From NCBI GenBank assembly GCA_900551305.1, contig URVK01000081.1, positions 1 to 6,909 on the forward strand: 6,909 nucleotides of DNA, read 5' to 3'. The DNA is from an uncultured Collinsella sp. (GTDB taxonomy: Bacteria > Actinomycetota > Coriobacteriia > Coriobacteriales > Coriobacteriaceae). The notes beneath the pieces were generated by a model that saw only the letters and a program-made list of their open reading frames with translations, was not told the DNA's origin and did no database searches. Position numbers and translations under genes: made by a program. Every line of letters begins with the position of its first letter. Position 1 is the stretch's first letter. Shown here piece after piece: positions 1 through 5,229 of this stretch.

Positions 1-82
1 GTCGGCACCGCCCGAGGGCGCCGGCGGCCACGGCCATGCTGACGGCCACGAGTGCTGCTGCGGCCACCATCACGGGGAGTAG
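1..82 (+). CDS. 3' end of a gene with a His/Cys-rich tail (partial)
   Basis: The frame beginning at base 2 is open to a TAG stop at 80-82 and gives 26 residues ending GHADGHECCCGHHHGE. This tail, with about six His and three consecutive Cys, resembles the metal-binding tails added to otherwise conserved proteins, for example SlyD-type prolyl isomerases, nickel metallochaperones or some PSP1/RicT-like proteins. Too little is present to choose among these. The stop lies 5 bp before the next ATG, and the next gene's ribosome-binding site (74-79) falls within the last codons of this frame, which suggests translational coupling. The competing frame from position 36 runs on into the next gene but yields a composition unlike a real protein. 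The existence of the frame is moderately supported; its function is unknown. Confidence 0.6.
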   Translation, partial: SAPPEGAGGHGHADGHECCCGHHHGE

Positions 83-87
83 CGCCC

Positions 88-516
88 ATGAGCTGGACGT
101 TCGTGGTGCTTGCGCTGGTGCTCTTTCTCTTTGCGATCTACATTGGCTTTTTGTGCGGCCAGTGGGCGTGCGAAAAGCGTGTCATCACCAAGCGCGACTA
201 CTGGATTGCCAACTTTGCGGGAGCGGCGGCAGTCGTCCTGCTGACCTGGGTGTTCTCACTGTTCCCGCTGGTGCAGTTTGCGCCGATCGGCTGGCTCGGC
301 GGCTTTATCGCCGGCCTTAAGATGAGCTTTGGCGAGTCCGTCGGTCCGTGGCGCAAGCACGACGAGGTCTTTAACGTCAACAAGGCTCACCGTGCCGCCG
401 CCGACGCGGGCGACGCCGAGGAACGCCGCCGTGCGCGTCGCAATGGCGCGGCCGATCGACAGCTCATCTCGGTCACCGATGACAGCAAGGGTGCTGGCAA
501 GCACGCTAAGAAATAG
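88..516 (+). CDS. Small multi-spanning membrane protein of unknown function
   Basis: This 142-residue protein begins MSWTFVVLALVLF. I chose the ATG at 88 because GGGGAG (74-79) sits 8 bp upstream; the GTG at 52 in the same frame would put a polar leader before the first membrane helix and overlap the upstream gene. Two clear hydrophobic helices are visible at about residues 4-24 and 38-58, and a shorter one at 64-78 (IGWLGGFIAGLKM). From about residue 80 the protein is hydrophilic and charged, with an Arg-rich stretch (EERRRARRNG, 111-120) and a Lys-rich end, so the tail is probably cytoplasmic and might touch nucleic acid or acidic partners. I recognise no family. It lies in the same run as the HEAT-like protein and the dehydrogenase, 15 bp before the next start, so co-transcription is likely. 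Confidence 0.85.
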   Translation: MSWTFVVLALVLFLFAIYIGFLCGQWACEKRVITKRDYWIANFAGAAAVVLLTWVFSLFPLVQFAPIGWLGGFIAGLKMSFGESVGPWRKHDEVFNVNKAHRAAADAGDAEERRRARRNGAADRQLISVTDDSKGAGKHAKK

Positions 517-531
517 TAAGAAGAGGTAACT

Positions 532-1230
532 ATGGCAGAAAACAAAGACGAACAGCTCACCGACGAGGAGCTGGCACAGCTTCAGCTGGCAGAGGAGAAC
601 GAGAACGCCGTCGACCGTCTGGTCAAGGAACTCGGCTGCCCCACGCGCCGCATCCGCCAGTTTGCCGCCCGCGTGCTGCACCTGCTTGCCGAGCGCGATC
701 CGCAGCGCGTCGTGCCCTGCGTGCCCGCGCTGATCGAGGCGCTCGACCGCCCCGAGGCGCAGACCCGCTGGGAGGCCCTCGATGCCCTGACGGCGCTCGC
801 CACCACCTGCCCCGAGCAGCTGGGCGATGCCTTTGAGGGCGCCGAGACCGCGCTGTTCGACGAGATCTCCTCCACGCTGCGCTATGCCGCCTTCCGCCTG
901 CTGTGCGTGTGGGGTGCCACGAGCGTCGAGCGTTCGCGCGAGGCTTGGCCCATCCTGGACGAGGCCATCCAGTGCTACCACGGCGACCTTGAGTATCGCG
1001 ACATGCTCGGTTGCCTGTACGAGTTTTGCCAGGGCGAGATCGACGCCGAGGTTGCCGAGAAGCTCGCGCTGCGCCTTAAGTTCGATGCCGAGAACGGTAA
1101 GGGCAGCTATCTCAAGGCCCGTTCGAGCGAGATTTGCGAAATGCTTGTTAAACGCTTTGACCTTGATCTCTCCAAAAAGAAGAAGCGTGCTAGCGTTAAA
1201 AAATCTGACGACGCCGAAAACGAGGAGTAA
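532..1230 (+). CDS. HEAT-repeat-like helical protein
   Basis: This 232-residue protein has its start supported by AGAGG (522-526), 5 bp before the ATG. Residues 1-28 are strongly acidic. Residues 35-205 are a series of paired amphipathic helices typical of HEAT/ARM-type solenoids: RRIRQFAARVLHLLAERDP (39-57), VVPCVPALIEALD (60-72), the TRWEALDALTALATT pair (78-92), then TLRYAAFRLLCVWGA (115-129) and later helices. Such solenoids are normally protein-binding scaffolds; no catalytic motif is seen. The C-terminus (214-224, KKKKRASVKK) is basic and then acidic, probably disordered. It sits between the membrane protein and the dehydrogenase with short gaps of 15 and 6 bp, so it belongs to the same transcription unit, but nothing links its function directly to isocitrate metabolism. 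The fold assignment is by eye. Confidence 0.85.
   Translation: MAENKDEQLTDEELAQLQLAEENENAVDRLVKELGCPTRRIRQFAARVLHLLAERDPQRVVPCVPALIEALDRPEAQTRWEALDALTALATTCPEQLGDAFEGAETALFDEISSTLRYAAFRLLCVWGATSVERSREAWPILDEAIQCYHGDLEYRDMLGCLYEFCQGEIDAEVAEKLALRLKFDAENGKGSYLKARSSEICEMLVKRFDLDLSKKKKRASVKKSDDAENEE
1222..1227 (+). promoter_or_regulatory. Ribosome-binding site for icd inside the upstream gene
   Basis: GAGGAG encodes the final two Glu residues of the HEAT-like protein and also serves as the Shine-Dalgarno site 9 bp before the dehydrogenase ATG at 1237. Only 6 bp separate the stop and the start, so the two genes are probably translationally coupled. Confidence 0.7.
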
Positions 1231-1236
1231 CAGATT

Positions 1237-2322
1237 ATGGCGCACGATGTAGTCCTGATTCCCGGTGACGGTATTGGTCCCGAGATTACGCAGGCCATGC
1301 GCCGCGTGGTCGAGGCCACCGGTGTCCAGATCAACTGGAATGTCCAGGAGGCCGGCGCCGGCGTCATGGACGAGTTTGGCACGCCGCTGCCCCAGCACGT
1401 GCTCGACGCGGTCGCCGAGACCAAGGTTGCCATCAAGGGCCCCATCACCACGCCGGTCGGCACGGGTTTCCGCAGCGTTAACGTCGCCCTGCGCAAGCAC
1501 TTTGACCTGTACGCCTGCGTGCGCCCCTGCCTGTCGCAGCCGGGCGACGGCTCGCGCTTCCGCGACGTCGACCTGGTCATCGTGCGCGAGAACACCGAGG
1601 ACCTCTACGCCGGCATCGAGTTCGATGAGGGCGCTGCCGAGGTTGAGGAACTCTCGCAGCTTGTCGAGCGCTCGGGTCAGAAGACCTTCGCCGCCGATTC
1701 CGCCATCTCGATCAAGCCGATCTCCATCGTCAAGAGCCGCCGTATTGTGGAGTATGCCTTTGAGTACGCCCGCCGCTGCGGCCGCAAAAAGGTGACGGCC
1801 GTACACAAGGCAAACATCATGAAAGCGACCGACGGCCTGTTCCTGCGCGTGGCGCGCGAGGTGGCCGCCAACTATCCCGATATCGAGTTCAACGACAAGA
1901 TCGTCGACGCCACCTGCATGGGCCTGGTCCAGAACCCCAATGACTTCGATGTCCTGGTGCTGCCCAACCTGTACGGCGACATCGTGAGCGACCTGTGCGC
2001 CGGCCTGGTGGGCGGCTTAGGGATGGCCCCCGGCTCCAACATCGGTGCCGACTGCGCCATCTTCGAGGCAACGCACGGCTCCGCGCCCGATATCGCTGGC
2101 CAGGATATCGCCAACCCCACGGCCGAGATCCTCTCTGCTGCGATGATGCTCGATCACCTGGGCGAGAACGATGCGGCCAATCGTATCCGCGCTGCGGTAT
2201 CTGCCACGCTCGACGAGGGCGAGCAGGTTACCGGTGACGTGCGTCGTGCCCAGACCGGCTCCGTTGAGGGCGCTGTGGGCACGCAGACCTTTGCCGATGC
2301 CGTTATCGCGCATCTGGCCTAA
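1237..2322 (+). CDS. icd: Isocitrate dehydrogenase, probably NAD-dependent
   Basis: This 361-residue protein of the isocitrate/isopropylmalate dehydrogenase family oxidatively decarboxylates isocitrate to 2-oxoglutarate, giving a glutamate precursor and NADH. The N-terminal IPGDGIGPE motif is at 8-16. The substrate loop has Ser80 and Asn82 (RSVNVALR), the arrangement of isocitrate rather than isopropylmalate enzymes, with Arg86, Arg96 and Arg117 as carboxylate binders. Tyr124 and Lys191 match the catalytic pair; Asp224, Asp248 and Asp252 match the metal ligands, the last two inside the family signature [17 protein letters not shown] (244-260). In the cofactor loop GSAPDIAGQ (281-289), Asp285 replaces the Lys-Tyr that bind the NADP phosphate in E. 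coli Icd, so NAD is predicted. The length fits the short NAD-type class. It is last in the run and followed by a hairpin. Homoisocitrate or tartrate dehydrogenase activity is less likely but not excluded. Confidence 0.93.
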   Translation: MAHDVVLIPGDGIGPEITQAMRRVVEATGVQINWNVQEAGAGVMDEFGTPLPQHVLDAVAETKVAIKGPITTPVGTGFRSVNVALRKHFDLYACVRPCLSQPGDGSRFRDVDLVIVRENTEDLYAGIEFDEGAAEVEELSQLVERSGQKTFAADSAISIKPISIVKSRRIVEYAFEYARRCGRKKVTAVHKANIMKATDGLFLRVAREVAANYPDIEFNDKIVDATCMGLVQNPNDFDVLVLPNLYGDIVSDLCAGLVGGLGMAPGSNIGADCAIFEATHGSAPDIAGQDIANPTAEILSAAMMLDHLGENDAANRIRAAVSATLDEGEQVTGDVRRAQTGSVEGAVGTQTFADAVIAHLA

Positions 2323-2334
2323 TACATGCACGCT

Positions 2335-2365
2335 GCAAACGCCTAAATAGTACTTAAGTGTTTGC
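2335..2365 (+). other. Imperfect hairpin after icd
   Basis: GCAAACGC (2335-2342) can pair with GTGTTTGC (2358-2365), with one G-U pair, across an AT-rich loop that contains the palindrome ACTTAAGT. It lies just after the icd stop and upstream of the stronger hairpin. It has no U-run, so it is more likely a 3'-end protecting element or chance structure than a terminator. Confidence 0.35.
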
Positions 2366-2381
2366 GTATAACCTGAGAATC

Positions 2382-2410
2382 AATACGCCCGGCGCTCTGT
2401 CGGGCGTATT
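2382..2410 (+). terminator. GC-rich hairpin between icd and the next gene
   Basis: AATACGCCCG (2382-2391) and CGGGCGTATT (2401-2410) form a perfect 10-bp stem with a 9-nt loop. Only a weak T-containing stretch (CTATT) follows, so termination may be partial or need help. It probably closes the icd transcription unit, and some read-through into the downstream gene is possible because I see no clear promoter between it and 2449. Confidence 0.6.
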
Positions 2411-2448
2411 CTATTGCGGACTATGTTTCCTAACAAGGAGTAACTGAT

Positions 2449-3534
2449 ATGGGTCTGATTCAAAAGAAGGACGATAAGGACGAGATCGACGGCATCCAGA
2501 TCATCGAGCGCGGCGAAGGCCCCGACGGTGACGAGGACGAGAAGATCGATCTGGTCGCCGGTACGTCTGCCGAGCACATTGCTGCCGGCACGACGGCCGA
2601 GGAGGAGGACGCTCGCCTGGAGGCTCAGATTGCCGCAGATGCCGCCGACGAGAACCTCATGCCCGAGGAACAGGACGAGGACGACGACTCCGACGCGGAC
2701 GACCATGCATCCAAGCACAAGAAGACGATGATTGCCGCCTTTGTGGTTGCAGTCGTGATCGCTGCGGTGGTCGGCTTCTTTATTGGCAATGGCGGCTTTG
2801 GCGGCAAGGGTGTCGGCTCGGCGACCCTGACCGAGGACCAGCTCGATTCGACCGTGGCAAGCTATAGCTACAACGGCAAGAAGAGCGACATCACCGCGCG
2901 CGAGGCCATCGAGAGCCAGTACAGCCTCGATACCGTTAAGGATAGCGATGGCAACTACACCGCTCCTTCTGCCGACGTCATCCTGTCCTACGTGCGCAAC
3001 AAGATCCTGCTCGACGCTGCCGAGGACGAGGGCATTACCGTCTCCTCTAAGGAGATGAAGCAGTACGCCGAGGATTCCATCGGCACTTCGGACTACAAGA
3101 CCATGGCCACGCAGTATGGCGTGTCCAAGGACCAGGCCAAGCAGATCGTCCGCCAGTCCGCGACGCTGCAGAAGCTCTACAAGAAGAAGGTGGGCGATAG
3201 CTCCGCAAGCATGCCGACCGCTCCGACCGAGCCTTCTGACGGCAATGAGGACACCGCGAGCAAGGATTACGCCGACTACATCATCAACCTTGCCGGCGAC
3301 GAGTGGGATAGCTCGAAGGGTACCTGGAAGGACGAGAACGGCACCTACGCTAAGGCCTTTGCCGACGATGCCTTTACGGCCGATAGCGCCACCTATAAGC
3401 AGGCCATGACCGCCTACTACACTGCTTACCAGCAGTACTCTTCGCAGGCTTCGAGCGCCAGCTCCAAGTGGACCGAGTATGCTAACGGCCTCTACGCCAA
3501 GGCCAACATCAGCATCTACGGCCTGTTTGCGTAA
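2449..3534 (+). CDS. Membrane-anchored protein with acidic N-terminus and SurA/PrsA-N-like extracytoplasmic domain
   Basis: This 361-residue protein has AAGGAG (2435-2440) 8 bp before its ATG. Residues 1-90 are cytoplasmic and extremely acidic (EEQDEDDDSDADD, 73-85), followed by KHKK at 89-92 and one membrane helix at about 93-113 (TMIAAFVVAVVIAAVVGFF). This order implies a type II orientation with the C-terminus outside. A Gly-rich linker leads to a helical region at about 125-250 (AREAIESQY, VILSYVRNKILLDAAEDEGITVSSKEMKQYAED, written here in part as residues 150-158 and 177-208), which resembles the N-domain of SurA/PrsA/trigger-factor chaperones. No parvulin isomerase domain follows; a Pro/Thr/Ser linker (252-271) and a Tyr/Ala/Ser-rich helical tail come next. 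It could be a secretion chaperone or substrate-binding membrane protein. The fold similarity is by eye and weak. It stands alone between two terminator-like hairpins, and its last seven codons are part of a tandem duplication. Confidence 0.85.
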   Translation: MGLIQKKDDKDEIDGIQIIERGEGPDGDEDEKIDLVAGTSAEHIAAGTTAEEEDARLEAQIAADAADENLMPEEQDEDDDSDADDHASKHKKTMIAAFVVAVVIAAVVGFFIGNGGFGGKGVGSATLTEDQLDSTVASYSYNGKKSDITAREAIESQYSLDTVKDSDGNYTAPSADVILSYVRNKILLDAAEDEGITVSSKEMKQYAEDSIGTSDYKTMATQYGVSKDQAKQIVRQSATLQKLYKKKVGDSSASMPTAPTEPSDGNEDTASKDYADYIINLAGDEWDSSKGTWKDENGTYAKAFADDAFTADSATYKQAMTAYYTAYQQYSSQASSASSKWTEYANGLYAKANISIYGLFA

Positions 3535-3604
3535 AGAGTCGCACGGCTCATCGAGCATCTACGGCCTGTTTGCGTAAAGAGTCGCACGGCTCATCGAGCA
3601 TCTA
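3511..3604 (+). repeat. 43-bp tandem duplication across the stop codon
   Basis: Copy 1 is 3511-3553 and copy 2 is 3554-3596, identical over all 43 bases; an 8-bp third start (AGCATCTA, 3597-3604) follows. Copy 1 carries the last seven codons and TAA of the upstream gene (SIYGLFA-stop); copy 2 repeats these as non-coding DNA. The AGCATCTA octamer would have flanked a single ancestral unit, which fits duplication by replication slippage or recombination between the two octamers. The perfect identity suggests a recent event. Confidence 0.97.
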
Positions 3605-3619
3605 GCCGATAGACAGCAG

Positions 3620-3658
3620 AAAGTCCGCCAGTACGGAAGTCGTTCTGGCGGACTTTTT
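3620..3658 (+). terminator. Strong intrinsic terminator between convergent genes
   Basis: AAAGTCCGCCAG (3620-3631) pairs perfectly over 12 bp with CTGGCGGACTTT (3645-3656). After a T-T mismatch, ACG/CGT (3633-3635 with 3641-3643) can extend the stem. A run of five T (3654-3658) follows on the + strand. On the - strand the stem is followed by only three T, so it may also stop the convergent repressor transcript, less efficiently. Confidence 0.93.
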
Positions 3659-3691
3659 GCGTTGAGGGCGTGATTGGCGGCTTAATTATGG

Positions 3692-3931
3692 CTATTCATC
3701 TTTAAGTCCAAAAAGGCTATCGGCTTCATCGTCGGATATATATTCCAGTACATCGCCCGGTTGGCAGTCGAGTGCCCGACATATCGCGTCAAGAGTTGAA
3801 AAACGTATGGCAGAAACCTTGCCCGTCTTAATGCGTGACATATTGACCTGGGAGATGCCCACGCGTTCCGCAAGCTCTTTGGATGAGATCTTGCGTTCGG
3901 CGAGCATGCGGTCAAGCCGCAGAATAATCAT
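3692..3931 (-). CDS. YozG-type Cro/CI helix-turn-helix repressor
   Basis: This 79-residue protein begins MIILRLDRMLAERKISSKEL. The helix-turn-helix spans about residues 16-38 (KELAERVGISQ as helix 2 and turn, VNMSRIKTGK as recognition helix), followed by helices that include IRFSTLDAICRAL (42-54) and the CQPGDVLEY motif (56-64), characteristic of the small YozG/HipB-like Cro/CI regulators. The C-terminus DDEADSLFGLKDE is acidic. It is the second gene of a cassette: its ribosome-binding site GGGGGA (3940-3935) begins directly after the DUF2975 stop, 3-4 bp before the ATG, implying coupling. In Firmicutes such regulators are commonly paired with DUF2975 membrane proteins (for example yozG with yoaS in Bacillus subtilis, from memory). 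It probably autoregulates the cassette through the palindrome at 4603-4618; that link is inference. Confidence 0.92.
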   Translation of the reverse strand: MIILRLDRMLAERKISSKELAERVGISQVNMSRIKTGKVSAIRFSTLDAICRALDCQPGDVLEYISDDEADSLFGLKDE

Positions 3932-3940
3932 GGATTCCCC

Positions 3941-4579
3941 CTAGAGCAACTCGTCATCTTGTTTTTGCAGGATATACCCGTAGCGGAAGATACTGGCAAT
4001 CAGGCAAATAATCAGGCCTGCAAAGAGCATGGAGGGCTCGAATAATTGGCCGACGAACGCATCCGTAAAGCTGCCGCCAAATCCTGAGAGTATCAATCCC
4101 GTGATTACGGCACCAAGAAGCCTCACGGCAACGCCGCCGATAAGGAATAAATGTCCTACTCGACGAAGCGTCTGGTTGCATTCAAGGTCAAAGGGTCTGC
4201 CTTCCTTTTCAATGTTGAAGAAAAGCCTGCGCACGCTTATCGCGATGGTAAGCGCGAGACATGTCATCAAGAGGCTTCCTATGGCAGTGTGACCATCGTG
4301 TGCGACGAGCATAAGTGGGGCCTGCGCATCGGTACCGACAATAGCTAGGCACGGCCCTTCGCCGGCTTGAAGTTCTACGGATTGGAGGCACGACCCTTGG
4401 GAGAGGCCGGGCAATATAAGTAGAAGGTCAATCGCAATGACTGCGAGGAGTCCCAGAGCGAGCGCTGTGGTAATGCAGATTGTGGCCCATTTGCAGATGC
4501 GAGCGAGCTTCCTCAGTTTGGCTATCGTCTGTTCGCGGCTGATGGTTTCATTCGATATAGATGCGTTTCGGTGGACCAT
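3941..4579 (-). CDS. DUF2975 family membrane protein
   Basis: This is a 212-residue protein when started at the ATG at 4579, which has GGAGGGG (4588-4582) just upstream. An in-frame ATG at 4618 would add 13 residues but has no ribosome-binding site and would lie inside the predicted -10 box, so I reject it. Four hydrophobic helices are seen at about 31-58, 97-116, 142-165 and 183-200. A loop before the second helix holds Cys64 and Cys77, possibly an outside disulfide. The conserved family features are LFFNIEKEGRPFD (119-131) after helix 2 and IFRYGYILQKQDDELL (197-212) at the end. The biochemical function of DUF2975 is not known; pairing with a small repressor is typical. Codons such as ATA (residues 8, 19, 55), CTA and AGG are used, unlike the neighbouring GC-biased genes, which hints at horizontal acquisition. 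Confidence 0.9.
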   Translation of the reverse strand: MVHRNASISNETISREQTIAKLRKLARICKWATICITTALALGLLAVIAIDLLLILPGLSQGSCLQSVELQAGEGPCLAIVGTDAQAPLMLVAHDGHTAIGSLLMTCLALTIAISVRRLFFNIEKEGRPFDLECNQTLRRVGHLFLIGGVAVRLLGAVITGLILSGFGGSFTDAFVGQLFEPSMLFAGLIICLIASIFRYGYILQKQDDELL

Positions 4580-4602
4580 AACCCCTCCAATCGGCGTTTT
4601 GG

Positions 4603-4619
4603 ATGATACTTGTATCATA
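4603..4619 (-). promoter_or_regulatory. Candidate promoter -10 and overlapping palindromic operator of the DUF2975-HTH cassette
   Basis: ATGATAC-TT-GTATCAT (4603-4618) is a perfect 7+7 palindrome. Read on the - strand, TATGAT (4619-4614) is a good -10 box that overlaps it, which places transcription start near 4607 and leaves a leader of about 28 nt before the ATG at 4579. The -35 region is weak (TTATCG at 4642-4637). A repressor bound here would block the promoter, so autoregulation by the HTH protein is a reasonable inference. Confidence 0.55.
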
Positions 4620-4627
4620 TCAAAATT

Positions 4628-4641
4628 AACGATAAACGATA
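4628..4641. repeat. Tandem 7-bp repeat AACGATA x2 upstream of the cassette promoter
   Basis: AACGATA occurs at 4628-4634 and again at 4635-4641. It overlaps the weak -35 position of the - strand promoter and could be an activator site or simply AT-rich sequence. Confidence 0.4.
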
Positions 4642-4686
4642 AATAATTACGTATATTGAGTAAGTAATGATTGAAAACGATTAGCG

Positions 4687-4701
4687 TGAGCTATTAGCTC
4701 A
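4687..4701. promoter_or_regulatory. 15-bp dyad TGAGCT-ATT-AGCTCA
   Basis: This is a perfect 6+6 inverted repeat around a 3-nt centre, located between the two divergent transcription units. Size and symmetry fit a dimeric repressor site; the protein is unknown. Confidence 0.35.
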
Positions 4702-4809
4702 TTTTGGATGCCGGAGTTTGGCGTTCGGGGGATGAGGACAAATGCCAAAAACTTCCCGTGATCGCGCAAGCGCTCCATCGCGCTTCCCTAATTCATCTGG
4801 GAAAACAAC

Positions 4810-4823
4810 TGCAAACGATTGCA
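4810..4823. promoter_or_regulatory. LacI/cre-like operator 1
   Basis: TGCAAACGATTGCA has outer arms TGCAA/TTGCA that are perfectly symmetrical around a central CG, the geometry of LacI/GalR-family operators. It matches 12 of 14 positions of the cre consensus TGWAANCGNTNWCA. A sugar-responsive LacI-type regulator is the natural candidate; none is encoded in the window. Confidence 0.45.
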
Positions 4824-4829
4824 AGTAAC

Positions 4830-4859
4830 CGGTGAACGGTCGAAAACTACCGTTCACCG
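4830..4859. promoter_or_regulatory. 11-bp inverted repeat CGGTGAACGGT ... ACCGTTCACCG
   Basis: CGGTGAACGGT (4830-4840) and ACCGTTCACCG (4849-4859) are exact reverse complements around 8 nt. Each arm itself holds two CGGT units 7 bp apart. As DNA it is a large operator-like dyad; as RNA it could fold into a stable hairpin, but no U-run follows. It is one of the two members of the repeated CCGGTRAACGGTCGA element. Confidence 0.6.
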
Positions 4860-4869
4860 ATAATCTCAA

Positions 4870-4886
4870 AACTGGTTCTAACTGGT
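4870..4886. repeat. Direct repeat AACTGGT x2, 10 bp apart
   Basis: AACTGGT at 4870-4876 and 4880-4886 are spaced by one helical turn, as for side-by-side binding of a regulator. The reverse complement ACCAGTT appears again at 5162-5168 in the leader. Confidence 0.4.
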
Positions 4887-4980
4887 ATTAAGTCAAAAAG
4901 ACCAATTCACATATCTTCACAATGACCTGCAATTTTTCTTCACGCTATTTTTAGCCGCCCTGCGTTGTTTAGACACAAGA

Positions 4981-4997
4981 AAAGATCCGATCTTTTG
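4981..4997. promoter_or_regulatory. 17-bp palindrome AAAAGATC-C-GATCTTTT
   Basis: This is a perfect 8+8 inverted repeat with a single central base. As DNA it is a good dimer binding site; the tight centre makes an RNA hairpin poor. It lies 25 bp upstream of the second LacI-like site. Confidence 0.45.
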
Positions 4998-5008
4998 CCA
5001 AAACATTT

Positions 5009-5022
5009 CGAAACGGTTTCAA
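5009..5022. promoter_or_regulatory. LacI/cre-like operator 2
   Basis: TCGAAACGGTTTCA matches about 12 of 14 positions of the cre consensus, with the right half perfect. It overlaps a second possible pairing of CGGTTT with AAACCG (5015-5028). It is about 106 bp upstream of the predicted -10 box. Confidence 0.4.
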
Positions 5023-5043
5023 AACCGCAGGTAGAAGTGTTAA

Positions 5044-5080
5044 CGACCGGTAAACGGTCGATTTATCACCGTGAGCGGTG
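5044..5080. promoter_or_regulatory. Composite dyad element related to 4829-4859
   Basis: CCGGTAAACGGTCGA (5047-5061) repeats the 4829-4843 sequence CCGGTGAACGGTCGA with one change. Here it lies in CGACCG-GTAAA-CGGTCG (5044-5060), followed by CACCG-TGAG-CGGTG (5067-5080). The same order of ACGGT then ACCGT half-sites as in the upstream copy suggests two sites for one regulator. Confidence 0.5.
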
Positions 5081-5127
5081 CAAAAACGTTTTACCGTATG
5101 AATCAACGAAAGCGACCTCTTCTGGGG

Positions 5128-5136
5128 TGATATAGT
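5128..5136 (+). promoter_or_regulatory. Candidate extended -10 promoter of the PTS operon
   Basis: TGATATAGT contains the extended -10 TG-N followed by TATAGT (5131-5136). No good -35 is found 16-18 bp upstream, which fits an extended -10 or activator-dependent promoter. Transcription would start near 5143, giving a leader of about 140 nt. I see no -24/-12 sigma-54 sequence, unlike many Firmicute mannose-family PTS operons. Confidence 0.4.
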
Positions 5137-5182
5137 GACAACAACACGTCACGTGGTTACTACCAGTTTAGAAACCACTGGT
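5135..5182 (+). other. Overlapping, mutually exclusive stems around the transcription start
   Basis: GTGAC (5135-5139) matches GTCAC (5148-5152). GTGGTT (5153-5158) can pair with AACCAC (5173-5178), while ACCAGT (5162-5167) can pair with ACTGGT (5177-5182). The last two share bases 5177-5178 and cannot form together, so the leader may switch, or the elements may be DNA operators. Confidence 0.35.
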
Positions 5183-5229
5183 CTTCAAAGAACGCTTTCT
5201 AAGAAGCTTTAAGGGCGAGCGCCCGCTGG

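Noticed and set aside
256..1806. A 516-codon open frame on the - strand opposite the membrane, HEAT-like and icd genes
   Set aside because: It runs antisense across three well-supported genes and their gaps; in GC-rich codons this reverse frame rarely meets stops. The translation is Leu/Gly/Ala/Val/Asp-rich without a recognisable family.
2380..3558. A 392-codon open frame on the - strand opposite the acidic membrane protein
   Set aside because: It is a shadow of the + gene, whose acidic GAC/GAG codons become Val/Leu codons in reverse. There is no ribosome-binding site and the frame starts within the duplication.
4742..4828. A 28-codon frame (MPKTSRDRASAPSRFPNSSG...) with GAGG upstream
   Set aside because: It is short, its Shine-Dalgarno match is weak, it overlaps the LacI-like site at 4810-4823, and the composition is not informative. 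It could be a leader peptide only if conserved in relatives.
4981..4997. The AAAAGATC-C-GATCTTTT palindrome as an intrinsic terminator
   Set aside because: The single-base centre does not leave a workable RNA loop without opening several pairs, and the stem is AT-rich, so a DNA-binding site is more likely.
4829..5080. A CRISPR array or mobile-element ends suggested by the repeated elements
   Set aside because: There are only two imperfect copies of 15 bp, no regular spacers, no cas genes, no transposase and no target-site duplication.
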